Assembly (NCBI GenBank): GCA_007095785.1
Contig: SFBL01000082.1
Span: forward strand, 1-64,000
From: Microcystis aeruginosa Ma_SC_T_19800800_S464
Lineage (GTDB): Bacteria > Cyanobacteriota > Cyanobacteriia > Cyanobacteriales > Microcystaceae
Reading direction: 5' to 3'
Length of the DNA: 64,000 nt
Below, piece after piece: positions 53,231-61,510 of this stretch (position 1 is the first letter of the stretch; each line of letters starts with the position of its first letter). The position numbers and the translations under genes are program-made. The notes beneath the pieces were generated by a model, which did no database searches, was not told the origin of the DNA, and saw nothing but the letters and a program-made list of their open reading frames with translations.

Positions 53231-55243
53231 ATGGCTGAACAACGCTCTGTACTAAAATTTAATGGCATCGATGATCATATTGATCTATCCCACGGATTTC
53301 TTGACATCGATCAGAGTATTACCATTACATTTTGGGCAAAAGGGGAAAATAATTTATCCACAGAAACCACTCTTTTAGAAGCTGTTAATCAGGAAAATAA
53401 CCGCGTTCTACATATTACCTTGCCCTGGGGCGATCCCGTGAAACCTGCGATTTTTTGGGACGCGGGAAATGAAGAAGGTTTCGATCGAATTGAAAAAAAA
53501 GTCAAGCTTAAAGATTATAGTGATTGGACTCACTGGGCCTTTGTCAAAAATGCCACCACAGGCCGAATGTTGATCTATCGCAATGGGATCATTTGGCATC
53601 GTGGCAACGGTCATAACCGGGCCTTAACGGGGATTGAAAAAATCATCTTGGGAGCCTCTGTTAATCTCTCCCATTATTGGCAAGGTTGTCTTGCAGAACT
53701 TTCTGTTTGGAATCAAGCGCGTAGCCAAGAAGAAATCCAAGAAGCGATGTATCAATCTCCCTTAGTTGATGACCTTGGTTTAGTCACTTATTTATCACTC
53801 AATGGCAGTGCCGAGGATCAAACAAGTTATAGCAATCATGGTATTCTTTATGGGACAACCTGGCAACTAGATAGTCTTCCCTCCAAACCGACCTCGATCC
53901 CTAAATCAAAAACTCAGACTAGCAGTAAAGCTAGAAGGAGTGCGAAAAGGATAACAATGGTCAACGAAATTTTTAACTCCCTTGAAGAAGAAGAAGTGAT
54001 TGAACAGGATGCTCCATCTGAAAATCAAGAACCTTCCCGGGAAGATAATTCAGAATCAATTATAATTGCCGAAGAAGCTGCCCTTGCCAGCAATGAAATT
54101 GAGGAGATTACTGAAACAGCAATTTCTCAACCGGATAGCCTCACTTATTCAAACCAGAAAAAACGGTTAATTATTTGTTGTGATGGTTCTTGGGAAGACT
54201 CTGCCAGTGCTTACCCCACCAATGTGGTTAAATTCGCCGAATCTATTAAGTATATTGCCGAGGATCAAACCCCCCAAATCGTCTTTCTGTCAGGTTCTGG
54301 CAGCCCCGAAGATAACGAATTTATTAAAAGTTTAGGGAATGAAACTTTTGGCTGGGGCCTCGATCGAATGATTCAAGATGCCTATCGTTTTCTTGTCCTT
54401 AACTACAATCCCACAACCGAGGATGAAATTTATTTGTTAGGTTTTAGTCGAGGAGCATATATCGTTCGATGTTTGGCCAGTTTTATCGATAAATGTGGAA
54501 TCCTAAAACGCTCTAAGATTAAAGAAATTCCCCTAGCTTATCAACTCTATCGAGACCACACCGTTAGTTCCGATAGTGCCAAAGCTCAACAATTTCGTGC
54601 CGCTAATGCTAAAAAAATTGAGACAGAAAAGGAAGATTTTCAAGATCGTATTCCAGTCAAGATGTTAGGTTGTTGGGATACAGTTGGCAATTTTGGTATT
54701 CCCGATTTAACTCCCTGGTTTCCCCTGGCTAAGTTTTATCATAAAAAATATGAATTTAGTAATACAAAACTAAGTCCGATTATCCAGAATGCTTTTCATG
54801 CTGTTGCCATTGATGAAAAACGTAAAAACTTCCCTTCCACTCCGATCAAAGCCAATCCCGAAAATCCTGAACAAGTTGTCAAAGAAGTTTTATTTGTCGG
54901 TGAACATACCTGTCTAGGTGGTGGCAAAAAAGAATATCAAGGACTTTCCGACTACCCGTTACAATGGATGATTAATCAAGCCAAAAAATTGGGATTAGAG
55001 TTTAATTCAACTACCTCTGAATCCGAGGAATTCCAAATTAAACCAGACCCGACCATCAAGTTCGATAATACTGTTAAAGGATTGTCGGCCTTGGGAGGTG
55101 AGCAATGGCGATATTTCAATACAAAAGTTGTCACTGTTCATCACAGTGTGGTAAAACGATTAAAGGCCTTTTCCGATTATCGTCCCAAAAGTCTTGAACC
55201 TTTTCTTCAAGCTTTACTTGACGGCGATCAACAGACAGATTAA
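53231..55243 (+). CDS. LamG-DUF2235 fusion protein, putative alpha/beta hydrolase
   Basis: The start is taken at ATG 53231 (MAEQRSVLKFNG); a GTG four codons upstream is possible. Residues ~1-220 are a LamG/concanavalin-like domain (IDDHIDLSHGFLDIDQSITITFWAK through GCLAELSVWNQARSQEEIQ). A charged linker of ~85 residues rich in Glu and Ser follows. Residues ~310-640 are DUF2235: RLIICCDGSWED, then the nucleophile elbow LLGFSRGAYIVRCLA near 405, then CWDTVGNFGIP. DUF2235 is related to the Tle1 phospholipase effectors of type VI secretion. No signal peptide is apparent. A carbohydrate- or surface-binding lipase or esterase is the simplest reading. Confidence 0.82.
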   Translation: MAEQRSVLKFNGIDDHIDLSHGFLDIDQSITITFWAKGENNLSTETTLLEAVNQENNRVLHITLPWGDPVKPAIFWDAGNEEGFDRIEKKVKLKDYSDWTHWAFVKNATTGRMLIYRNGIIWHRGNGHNRALTGIEKIILGASVNLSHYWQGCLAELSVWNQARSQEEIQEAMYQSPLVDDLGLVTYLSLNGSAEDQTSYSNHGILYGTTWQLDSLPSKPTSIPKSKTQTSSKARRSAKRITMVNEIFNSLEEEEVIEQDAPSENQEPSREDNSESIIIAEEAALASNEIEEITETAISQPDSLTYSNQKKRLIICCDGSWEDSASAYPTNVVKFAESIKYIAEDQTPQIVFLSGSGSPEDNEFIKSLGNETFGWGLDRMIQDAYRFLVLNYNPTTEDEIYLLGFSRGAYIVRCLASFIDKCGILKRSKIKEIPLAYQLYRDHTVSSDSAKAQQFRAANAKKIETEKEDFQDRIPVKMLGCWDTVGNFGIPDLTPWFPLAKFYHKKYEFSNTKLSPIIQNAFHAVAIDEKRKNFPSTPIKANPENPEQVVKEVLFVGEHTCLGGGKKEYQGLSDYPLQWMINQAKKLGLEFNSTTSESEEFQIKPDPTIKFDNTVKGLSALGGEQWRYFNTKVVTVHHSVVKRLKAFSDYRPKSLEPFLQALLDGDQQTD

Positions 55244-55294
55244 CCTTGCTTTAGAATTAAATTAATCCTTCGCTAAAAATTTGAGGTGATTTTT

Positions 55295-55798
55295 ATGGAA
55301 CTCGATAACATTATCAAAAAAGTGGCTGGTACTTATTTAGCTTCGGCTATTATTGCTGTCATCGTGCTAATTGTTACCCTCGGACAACCCTTTGTCGTTT
55401 TTCTGGGTATCGGAGCGATGGGGTTGGTTAGTGTCTTAGGAGATGCGATCGCTCAGTACGGAATTGAAGCGGTTCTGAATTCTTTTTACACTGAGCGAAG
55501 TAAGAAAGAATCCTTGGAAACACTTTTAGCTGAAATTGATGCTTTACCTCTGACTGATGACCTGAAATTAAAAACTAAAAAATACTTAACTGACTATCAA
55601 GAACAGACAGCAAAGCAGCAAGAAACGGTAACTGAGCCAACTCCTGAAAGTCCTCAAACAGTTGTTATTGAAAATGAACCAGTTATTGAAAATGAACCAG
55701 TTGTTGAAAATGAACCAGTTATTGAAAATGAACCAGTTATTGAAAATGAACCAGTTGTTGAAAATGAACCAGTTGTTGTTGAAGTTGAAAATGTTTAA
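55295..55798 (+). CDS. Small membrane protein with ENEPV repeats, paralogue of the 21654-22133 protein
   Basis: The start is ATG 55295 behind GAGGTG; a GTG at 55286 is possible. About 167 residues: a short amphipathic start, two adjoining hydrophobic helices (YLASAIIAVIVLIVTLGQP, FVVFLGIGAMGLVSVL), then GDAIAQYGIEAVLNSFY and a helical segment. The tail carries six copies of (I/V)ENEPV. The central block matches the protein downstream of mcnE. It starts 51 bases after the LamG-DUF2235 gene, so the two are likely coexpressed. The function is unknown. The acidic tail could bind cations or partners. Confidence 0.72.
   Translation: MELDNIIKKVAGTYLASAIIAVIVLIVTLGQPFVVFLGIGAMGLVSVLGDAIAQYGIEAVLNSFYTERSKKESLETLLAEIDALPLTDDLKLKTKKYLTDYQEQTAKQQETVTEPTPESPQTVVIENEPVIENEPVVENEPVIENEPVIENEPVVENEPVVVEVENV
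55667..55774 (+). repeat. Six tandem 18-base repeats encoding (I/V)ENEPV
   Basis: The unit ATTGAAAATGAACCAGTT or GTTGAAAATGAACCAGTT occurs six times in frame, in the order I-I-V-I-I-V. That pattern points to duplication of a three-unit block. Copy number is expected to vary between strains. Confidence 0.9.
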
Positions 55799-55882
55799 TT
55801 AGGTATTGCTCCCTCTTGTAATAGCTGGGAGCAGCGGATGATTATTGCTAAGTACTGAGGAATTTTTTGGTCTAAGATAGCT

Positions 55883-57571
55883 ATGCTAAATAGGAACTCT
55901 CAACATCTGATGACCTATAAAAAAATTGCCATTTATGAGCAAAGCTATCAACTTCCTGTTTTTAAAAATAGATACTTAAAAAATTTTCAGAAAATCATCA
56001 AGGAACGACGGAAATTAATTCAAGAAGGAGTTCGCTACCATTACTATTTTGGTAAGATTATTAAACGAAAAGAAAAAATTACTCAACAAGAAATCTTGAT
56101 TGAGACTCAGTTATTAATTAAAGACTATAATTTATTAATTAATGGACTAGAAATATATCAAGACGGATATTATCGTTTTTTACTCCAACTCAGTGACAAT
56201 CTCAAAATTTTATTTTCCCAAAAATATCAAGAATTAAAAATCTTAGACTACGAGAGAATAAAGTTAGAGATTAAAAATAATAATAATCAAAATATTCTCA
56301 ATCAACTCAGGCTAGAAAAACAGGAAAATTTTCGGGCAATTTTGCTACTGGGAAAAACATCTTTTTTGATGTTGAGAAAAACTAAATTACTAGGGGAAGG
56401 AGTTCAGAAATTAGCCGAGGATACTCAAAAGCAGAAAAAAATTGTGCAAGCAATTATTCAAGAACTCAAAATTTATGAGGAATTAAATCATTACCAACTC
56501 AAATCTCAACGAGTTCGCCAAGAAATTGCTGATCTTGCCCAAAATGCGATTAACTTTGAAAACTACTTACAGGACTATTTTGCTCCTTTTCAATTATTAA
56601 TAGAAGAAGTCATTAAAGTGGATGAAGAATTTTATGCAACAGTTGGAGAAATTAAGTATTTGGTAGATAATATTTTTCAACCTCAGCCTGATCTGTTAGA
56701 AACGTCAGATTCCGCAACAAGTTCTGAGTTTTTGCTAAATTTTCTAGCGACTGGTTACGAGAAAGAAGCAAGGTTAAAAGAGGCTTTTTCCTCTGATCAA
56801 TTTAATGGTTACTTATTCAATGAAAGTGAATGGTCAGAACAATTTATTTCCCTAGAAAAAACCATCAATAAATTATCTGATCATTTAGCAGAACAAGAGG
56901 CTTGTCAAAAAGACACTATCCCCAAAACTCCCCTGGCAATAGTTGTCTCTCAATTCACTCAAAACAATCTTGACAAATCTTCTAGTTCTAAAAATCCCCA
57001 GACTTACCTAAATATCTTAACTCAAGAATCGGCCGATCTTGATTATAATCAATTACAAGATTTGCTAAGAAAGCAACAGTGGCAAGCGGCTGATCGCCAA
57101 ACAACCAAACTACTATTAAAAATTTTGGGTAGGACCTACTGGAATGAGGTTTATCCTCAAGATATTGCTCAATTACCTTGTTCGGATCTGAAAAAAATTG
57201 ATCAACTTTGGCTGCATTATAGTAATGGTCATTTCGGGTTTAGTATTCAGCAAGCCATTTTCTCTAGTCTCGGTGGTTTAGTGGATTATGAAACCCAAAA
57301 AAAACTTGGCGATCGCCTAGGTTGGCGGAAAGAAGGTCAATGGCTCAATTATGAGCAACTAAACTTTCAATTAGAGCCGAATTCTCCCCTCGGTCATTTA
57401 CCCGTTCATTGGTTGATTTTTGAAGAAAATCTTTGTTACCCATCTGCGGAAGCTTCTGACAATCAAAACTCCGTGGCTTTCTGGAGAGTTGGCAATTGGT
57501 TATTGTGGCAACTTCACCTCGTTTTCAGCAAAATTCAAGCCTGTGGAATTATTCCTCTGTCTGACTTCTAA
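55883..57571 (+). CDS. Coiled-coil protein with C-terminal GUN4-like domain
   Basis: 562 residues. The first ~350 are charged, Lys/Glu/Gln-rich and helical (for example KEKITQQEILIETQLLIKDY), suggesting coiled coils. The C-terminal ~170 residues fit a GUN4-like domain: DYNQLQDLLRKQQWQAADRQ, then CSDLKKIDQLWLHYSNGHFGFSIQQ near residue 440. GUN4 itself binds tetrapyrroles, but cyanobacteria also carry GUN4-like domains fused to signalling or conflict proteins. It is the last gene of the exporter-linked series, 84 bases after the small membrane protein. A second start at ATG 55910 is possible. Confidence 0.7.
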   Translation: MLNRNSQHLMTYKKIAIYEQSYQLPVFKNRYLKNFQKIIKERRKLIQEGVRYHYYFGKIIKRKEKITQQEILIETQLLIKDYNLLINGLEIYQDGYYRFLLQLSDNLKILFSQKYQELKILDYERIKLEIKNNNNQNILNQLRLEKQENFRAILLLGKTSFLMLRKTKLLGEGVQKLAEDTQKQKKIVQAIIQELKIYEELNHYQLKSQRVRQEIADLAQNAINFENYLQDYFAPFQLLIEEVIKVDEEFYATVGEIKYLVDNIFQPQPDLLETSDSATSSEFLLNFLATGYEKEARLKEAFSSDQFNGYLFNESEWSEQFISLEKTINKLSDHLAEQEACQKDTIPKTPLAIVVSQFTQNNLDKSSSSKNPQTYLNILTQESADLDYNQLQDLLRKQQWQAADRQTTKLLLKILGRTYWNEVYPQDIAQLPCSDLKKIDQLWLHYSNGHFGFSIQQAIFSSLGGLVDYETQKKLGDRLGWRKEGQWLNYEQLNFQLEPNSPLGHLPVHWLIFEENLCYPSAEASDNQNSVAFWRVGNWLLWQLHLVFSKIQACGIIPLSDF

Positions 57572-57735
57572 AGCCATTATCTAAGTTGTTGACTATCTAA
57601 TCGTAAATCCTGCTTTAAAAAGCCGATAACAATCAATCATAAGTTAGCCAATGATAGTCCGTCAAGTTTTTAATTTCATTACTGACGGTTCGCTCATTTT
57701 CCACATATAGTGTTTTTGGATTAAGCTATCCACTG

Positions 57736-57772
57736 CCTGTAGTGGCATAAGTTGAACTAATACCACTACAGG
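57736..57772. other. Perfect 10-base hairpin downstream of the GUN4-like gene
   Basis: CCTGTAGTGG (57736-57745) pairs with CCACTACAGG (57763-57772) around a 17-base loop. No T-run follows, so it is not a typical terminator. It may be part of a small repeat element. Confidence 0.55.
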
Positions 57773-57801
57773 TAGGTTTGAGCAGTCATTGAAACACTAG
57801 C

Positions 57802-58017
57802 TAGGGTTTGCTGAAAAAGTACGGGCGAAGCATTCGGATAGAAAATCTACGGTTTCACCGATAAGTTATTGCCCGAATGCTTCGCCCCTACAGGATGCGG
57901 AACCATGAAGACGCAAGGTTTTGAACCACGATTCTCTCAAAATCTTGCACCTGTTTCGCGAGAAAAGCCACAAAACCCCTACCTTGCCTACATTTCACAT
58001 TTATTCAGCAAACCCTA
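57802..58017. mobile_element. MITE with TAGGGTTTGCTGAATAA ends and a nested inverted repeat
   Basis: The left end TAGGGTTTGCTGAAAA and right end TTATTCAGCAAACCCTA bracket 216 bases. Inside, GGGCGAAGCATTCGG (57823-57837) and CCGAATGCTTCGCCC (57873-57887) are perfect 15-base inverted repeats, which suggests a second element inserted in the first. Directly after it, 58020-58036 repeats the end sequence in the opposite direction, making a 17+2+17 palindrome at 58001-58036. No gene lies in the 57572-58167 gap. Confidence 0.75.
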
Positions 58018-58167
58018 CCTAGGGTTTGCTGAATAATCGAGCATGATTCCCTCGGCAACTTACAGTTTTTAACTTCTCTCTGAGAATTGGGAAATTTATC
58101 TCTTAATTATTGGACTTTTACCAGTAAATTCTGCTTAAATTTTTCTGGTTTAACTGGGTTTACCTTT

Positions 58168-58632
58168 TTATGTTTTGGCCTCAGTTTTTGACAAGAATAT
58201 CTGCACTTTTTTTAAGTAATCCCATCCCCTTTGATTCCAAACTTTTTGTCGTCCCGTTTCCTTTTCTATCCATCTAGCCACCTTCGGACTTGTCCAGATT
58301 CCTCCATCGGCAGGACGTTTTTTCAGTTCTTCTTTTAATTTTTGCAACTGTTCTTCCTTCAATAAAGGTTCTTTTCCTCTCCGATGTTACACACTTTTTT
58401 TCTTGAGATTTTTAACTCCTTCTTCTCCTAATTCATTATATCTTTTGAGAATTATAAAAATATATTGATAATCTAATCCCACAGCTACTGCCGCATTTTT
58501 GATTGTCCATCCTAAGGATATTCTACGCAATAAGTGCCATCTTCTTGTTTCTACTGAGTCTTGACTGCTTCTGTATCTATCTTTCAGTTACTCTGAACTT
58601 AGATGTTCGGCTAATTAAGCTTTCTTGGGCAT
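58168..58632 (-). pseudogene. IS630-family transposase N-terminal half, degenerate
   Basis: From ATG 58632 the frame reads HLSSE, a stop, then RRWHLLRRISLGWTIKNAA and KKSV, a stop, then GIWTSPKVARWIEKETGRQ and WDYLKKV. This is the helix-turn-helix/winged-helix part of an IS630-type OrfA. At least three in-frame stops interrupt it, and no catalytic half is present nearby. It is an inactive relic. Confidence 0.8.
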
Positions 58633-58850
58633 TTTATCTCCTTGTTTTTATTTACCCTATTATAACAGGATTTGGTATCAAACGGTAAGTCTGCCAAAGG
58701 AAGCGTCAAAAGCGCAAAATCTTTGAGATTAGTTTTGGAAACGCTAATCCGCTTGGCCGAGATTAGCGTAGTTCCTATTGCTCTCATCGTCCAGTCTAGC
58801 TCTAGCACAGATGATCCCCTGTCTGGAAGCAGTAAGGATTGTTTTGTAAT

Positions 58851-59606
58851 TCACTCGATCCCAAACGTCACCGAAACGACCGCGGTAATATCTTTGTCGA
58901 TCGAGGAAGTGTCGTAAATTCCCGAATCGCTCACGTCGGTGGAATTGCGCGAGGTGATCTGAAAAACTCCCGTTTTCGCATCGCGCACCCTTCCCACCCG
59001 ACTGCCAGTACTACTGGCGATCGCCTCAGCCCTCGCTCTCGCATCCTTGGTCGCTGCCGCCACCATTTCCACCCGCAGCTTATCCAGTTGGGTGTAAAGG
59101 TATTGGGGGGGTTCAGAGACGAGGTTAATTCCCTCCTCGATCAATTCCGTTACCTGCCTAGAAAGTTCCGTGTAACGGGCCACATCCCCCGCTCGAATCT
59201 CGAAGCGTTGGGTGAGGCGATAGGCAAGAATTTGCCCAGTTTCCTGGCCGTTAGTCGTTACTTCAGGAATCGGCATCGTCTCGATCGCATTAGTGGTGAT
59301 TGCCTCGTCGGGAACTTGTTTTTCTTTGAGATAAGCTCGTATCCGCTCGGTTTGCCTGGTCAGATCGCGGTAGGCTTCGCGGGCGGTGGGTTGTTGACTG
59401 GAAACCGATAAACGCCAGAGAATATAATCGGATGTAATCGCCTTTTTTGCCGAACCGGTCACGACAAAAACATCGCTGGCCCGTTTCACCGCCAAGATCG
59501 AGCGCGCCGCTATCCAGGAACTCACAACGAGGGCGATCGATAGCACCGACAAACCCGCAAATAGCTGCGGGAAACGTCGGAATATAGAACTGTCTTTCAT
59601 CGTCAC
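58851..59606 (-). CDS. SIMPL-domain (DUF541) membrane-anchored protein
   Basis: 251 residues with an N-terminal membrane anchor (LFAGLSVLSIALVVSSWIAA). A SIMPL domain follows, with VFVVTGSAKKAITSDYILWRLSV, YRLTQRFEIRAGD and a C-terminal DARARAEAIASSTGSRVGRV block. SIMPL proteins (such as BP26) form periplasmic or outer-face oligomers with no known enzymatic activity. The gene is GC-rich like the kdp region and unlike its repeat-filled surroundings. It stands alone. Confidence 0.9.
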   Translation of the reverse strand: MTMKDSSIFRRFPQLFAGLSVLSIALVVSSWIAARSILAVKRASDVFVVTGSAKKAITSDYILWRLSVSSQQPTAREAYRDLTRQTERIRAYLKEKQVPDEAITTNAIETMPIPEVTTNGQETGQILAYRLTQRFEIRAGDVARYTELSRQVTELIEEGINLVSEPPQYLYTQLDKLRVEMVAAATKDARARAEAIASSTGSRVGRVRDAKTGVFQITSRNSTDVSDSGIYDTSSIDKDITAVVSVTFGIE

Positions 59607-59705
59607 TCCTCCTGAAAATTCGACGTTTCTATCCTATGCTAGTAGCGAGCTGGTTGAAATTATTATTTACAAAAATCAATTTTTCTGGCATCAGCTTGAT
59701 GCGCT

Positions 59706-59897
59706 TTGACAGCAAAGATTATTCAGCCCTTACTGGAGCTTTGGCACAATGGGGACCGATTGACACTCCCCGAAGCACTTATGCGAGGGATTCTTGGCTC
59801 ACTGAGTTTCCTTAACCTGGCAGGACGTATCCAACATTCACTAGAGGGAATCCCCCCCTTGCCTGAGAGGGTCGTTTCAAAGTCGGCTGAAAATTAG
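59706..59897 (+). other. Short open frame of doubtful status
   Basis: A 63-codon frame with a TTG start reads LLELWHNGDRLTLPEALMRGILGSLSFL. It has no clear ribosome-binding site and no family I recognise. It may be a fragment of a larger lost gene or non-coding. Confidence 0.2.
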
Positions 59898-60046
59898 GAA
59901 GGGTAGGGAGTGTGTGGGGTGTGGGGAGAGGGGGGGAGGCTTTTTTTTAATAATAATGATTTTCTCTCTTGAAAAAACTCCCTCCTGCCTCCTGCCCTCT
60001 GCCTTCTGCCTCTCTGACTTCTTGTTTTAAGATGGAGAATGAAACA

Positions 60047-60110
60047 GCCCCCTTTTTAAGGGGGGAACCAGACTCAAAGTCCCCCTTTTTAAGGGGGATT
60101 TAGGGGGCTC
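60047..60110. repeat. C-run/G-run inverted repeat element
   Basis: AGCCCCCTTTTTAAGGGGGG and a second CCCCCTTTTTAAGGGGG unit lie within outer ends AGCCCCCT and AGGGGGCT. The unit is related in style to the repeat inside the A domains. The 59898-60165 gap also holds CCTCCTGCCTCCTGCC-like heptads and no gene. Confidence 0.7.
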
Positions 60111-60166
60111 GAACTAGCGAAGCTTATAACTAGTAACTTGGGTTAATTTAAATGCGGAACAAATTA

Positions 60167-61087
60167 GATCTCTTGCAAAAGTAATCAAGATATATCCTTT
60201 TGTCGGTAACGAAGTTCGTAATTGTAGATACCAGCAATCAAATTCAATCTCAGACCAAATCGCCGTCTGCGATTTCTGTATCTTGATGAAAGTATCCGAA
60301 ATATTTTGAGACGACGATGAATATGTTCTATAACTATGCGCCGTTGTGATAACTGACTATTGGCTTTTTTTTGCTCTTTACTTAGTTTTTCTTTTTTCTT
60401 TTTTTTATGAGTAATTTGACTGTTTTGATGGATTTTCTGAATTCCTTGATAGCCTTTATCCCCTAATATTTCTATTTCCTTATTTAACCTTATTTTGCTC
60501 TCTTTCCACAGTCGAAAATCATGGACTCTTCCTTTATCACAACGGACACAGATTACCTGCTCGCTTTTTTGATCGGCAACGATTTGCGACTTTAATGTGT
60601 GGTATACCTGCTTGCCACTATAGTATGATTTCTGTTTTTTTTTGGGTCTTTCTATCTCCTGTTCTGACACATCCACCACTATTACTTCTATTTCACTATT
60701 ACTTTCTAATAGGGCTTTTTTTTCCGGTAGATTAAACAGACCTGATTTGATGAGAATATTCTCTACTTTCCTAACAATTCTATACGCCGTTGATTCGTTA
60801 ACACCCCAACTATTTCCCGGATGAAAATAGGTGCGATATTCTCGCCAATACTCTAATGTTATTAGTAGTTGGTCTTCCGTACTCAATTTGCTAGGTCTAC
60901 CTGTCTTTTTTTGCCAAACTTTTTCTGCCTTTAGGACTGTTACCATATCCTTAAATGTATCTGGATACACGCCACACACGCGTTTGAACTCTGTTGGCTT
61001 TAAAGTTTTTACTTGTTCGTAAGTCATCTTTCAATCTTAACTCTTGGACTATTTTATCCTATTTTTTCTAGACTTATGCAAGAGATC
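60167..61087 (-). mobile_element. Complete IS5-family insertion sequence, 921 bp
   Basis: The ends GATCTCTTGCAAAAGT (60167-60182) and ACTTATGCAAGAGATC (61072-61087) are 16-base inverted repeats with one mismatch. TA flanks both sides, consistent with a 2-base target duplication of the IS427 type. One intact transposase gene fills the element. It is inserted in the vWA gene fragment that begins at 61262. Confidence 0.88.
60185..61027 (-). CDS. IS5-family transposase
   Basis: 280 residues with a DDE catalytic core: VIVVDVSEQEIERPKKKQK (first Asp), VRCDKGRVHDFRLW, EILGDKGYQGI (second Asp) and QRRIVIEHIHRRLKIFRIL (Glu with the Y/R signature). An N-terminal helix-turn-helix segment (STEDQLLITLEYWREYRTY, VNESTAYRIVRKVE) recognises the ends. 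The length is complete with no stops, so the element may be active. A Lys-rich stretch after KGYQ is unusual in length but in frame. Confidence 0.92.
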   Translation of the reverse strand: MTYEQVKTLKPTEFKRVCGVYPDTFKDMVTVLKAEKVWQKKTGRPSKLSTEDQLLITLEYWREYRTYFHPGNSWGVNESTAYRIVRKVENILIKSGLFNLPEKKALLESNSEIEVIVVDVSEQEIERPKKKQKSYYSGKQVYHTLKSQIVADQKSEQVICVRCDKGRVHDFRLWKESKIRLNKEIEILGDKGYQGIQKIHQNSQITHKKKKKEKLSKEQKKANSQLSQRRIVIEHIHRRLKIFRILSSRYRNRRRRFGLRLNLIAGIYNYELRYRQKDIS

Positions 61088-61262
61088 TAATCTCATCACC
61101 TGATGAACAAGCAGTGATAATTTCTCCGATGACTCGATTAACGGCTAATGCTGCAAACTCTGCTTTATTTAAATCGGTGTATTTATCTGACATTGAATAT
61201 GACTGATCAATCATAATGAGGATCAATCCAGGCTTGGCGCTACTCAGTAGTTCTTGATACAT
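61088..61262 (-). pseudogene. vWA-domain protein, N-terminal fragment cut by IS5
   Basis: From ATG 61262 the product begins MYQELLSSAKPGLILIMIDQSYSMS, with the MIDAS metal-site motif DQSYS, and continues to ITACSSGDEI. IS5 then interrupts it. Joining across the element reaches a stop after about eight codons, so the rest of the domain is absent. vWA proteins with this start are often partners of MoxR ATPases and STAND proteins in cyanobacteria, and a STAND gene lies divergent just upstream. Confidence 0.8.
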
Positions 61263-61510
61263 AACTTAAAGATTACTTCATTGATTTTTGAAAGGGAAAA
61301 GATGATCATGTCACCGCAAAATGGGCTATGATGACAATCTAGCAAGCAAATAGGACTAATCAGCTTGATTTACCTAACATCTCAGTATTGTAGCGCTTGA
61401 TTTTAGTACCAAAGTAGGCTTTGGTACACAATTTATAGGTAGTTTACGGTACAGTCTTCGTTCCGTTTGGTATAATATATTTGATTACCCCTCTAATTTT
61501 TTAACCAGAA

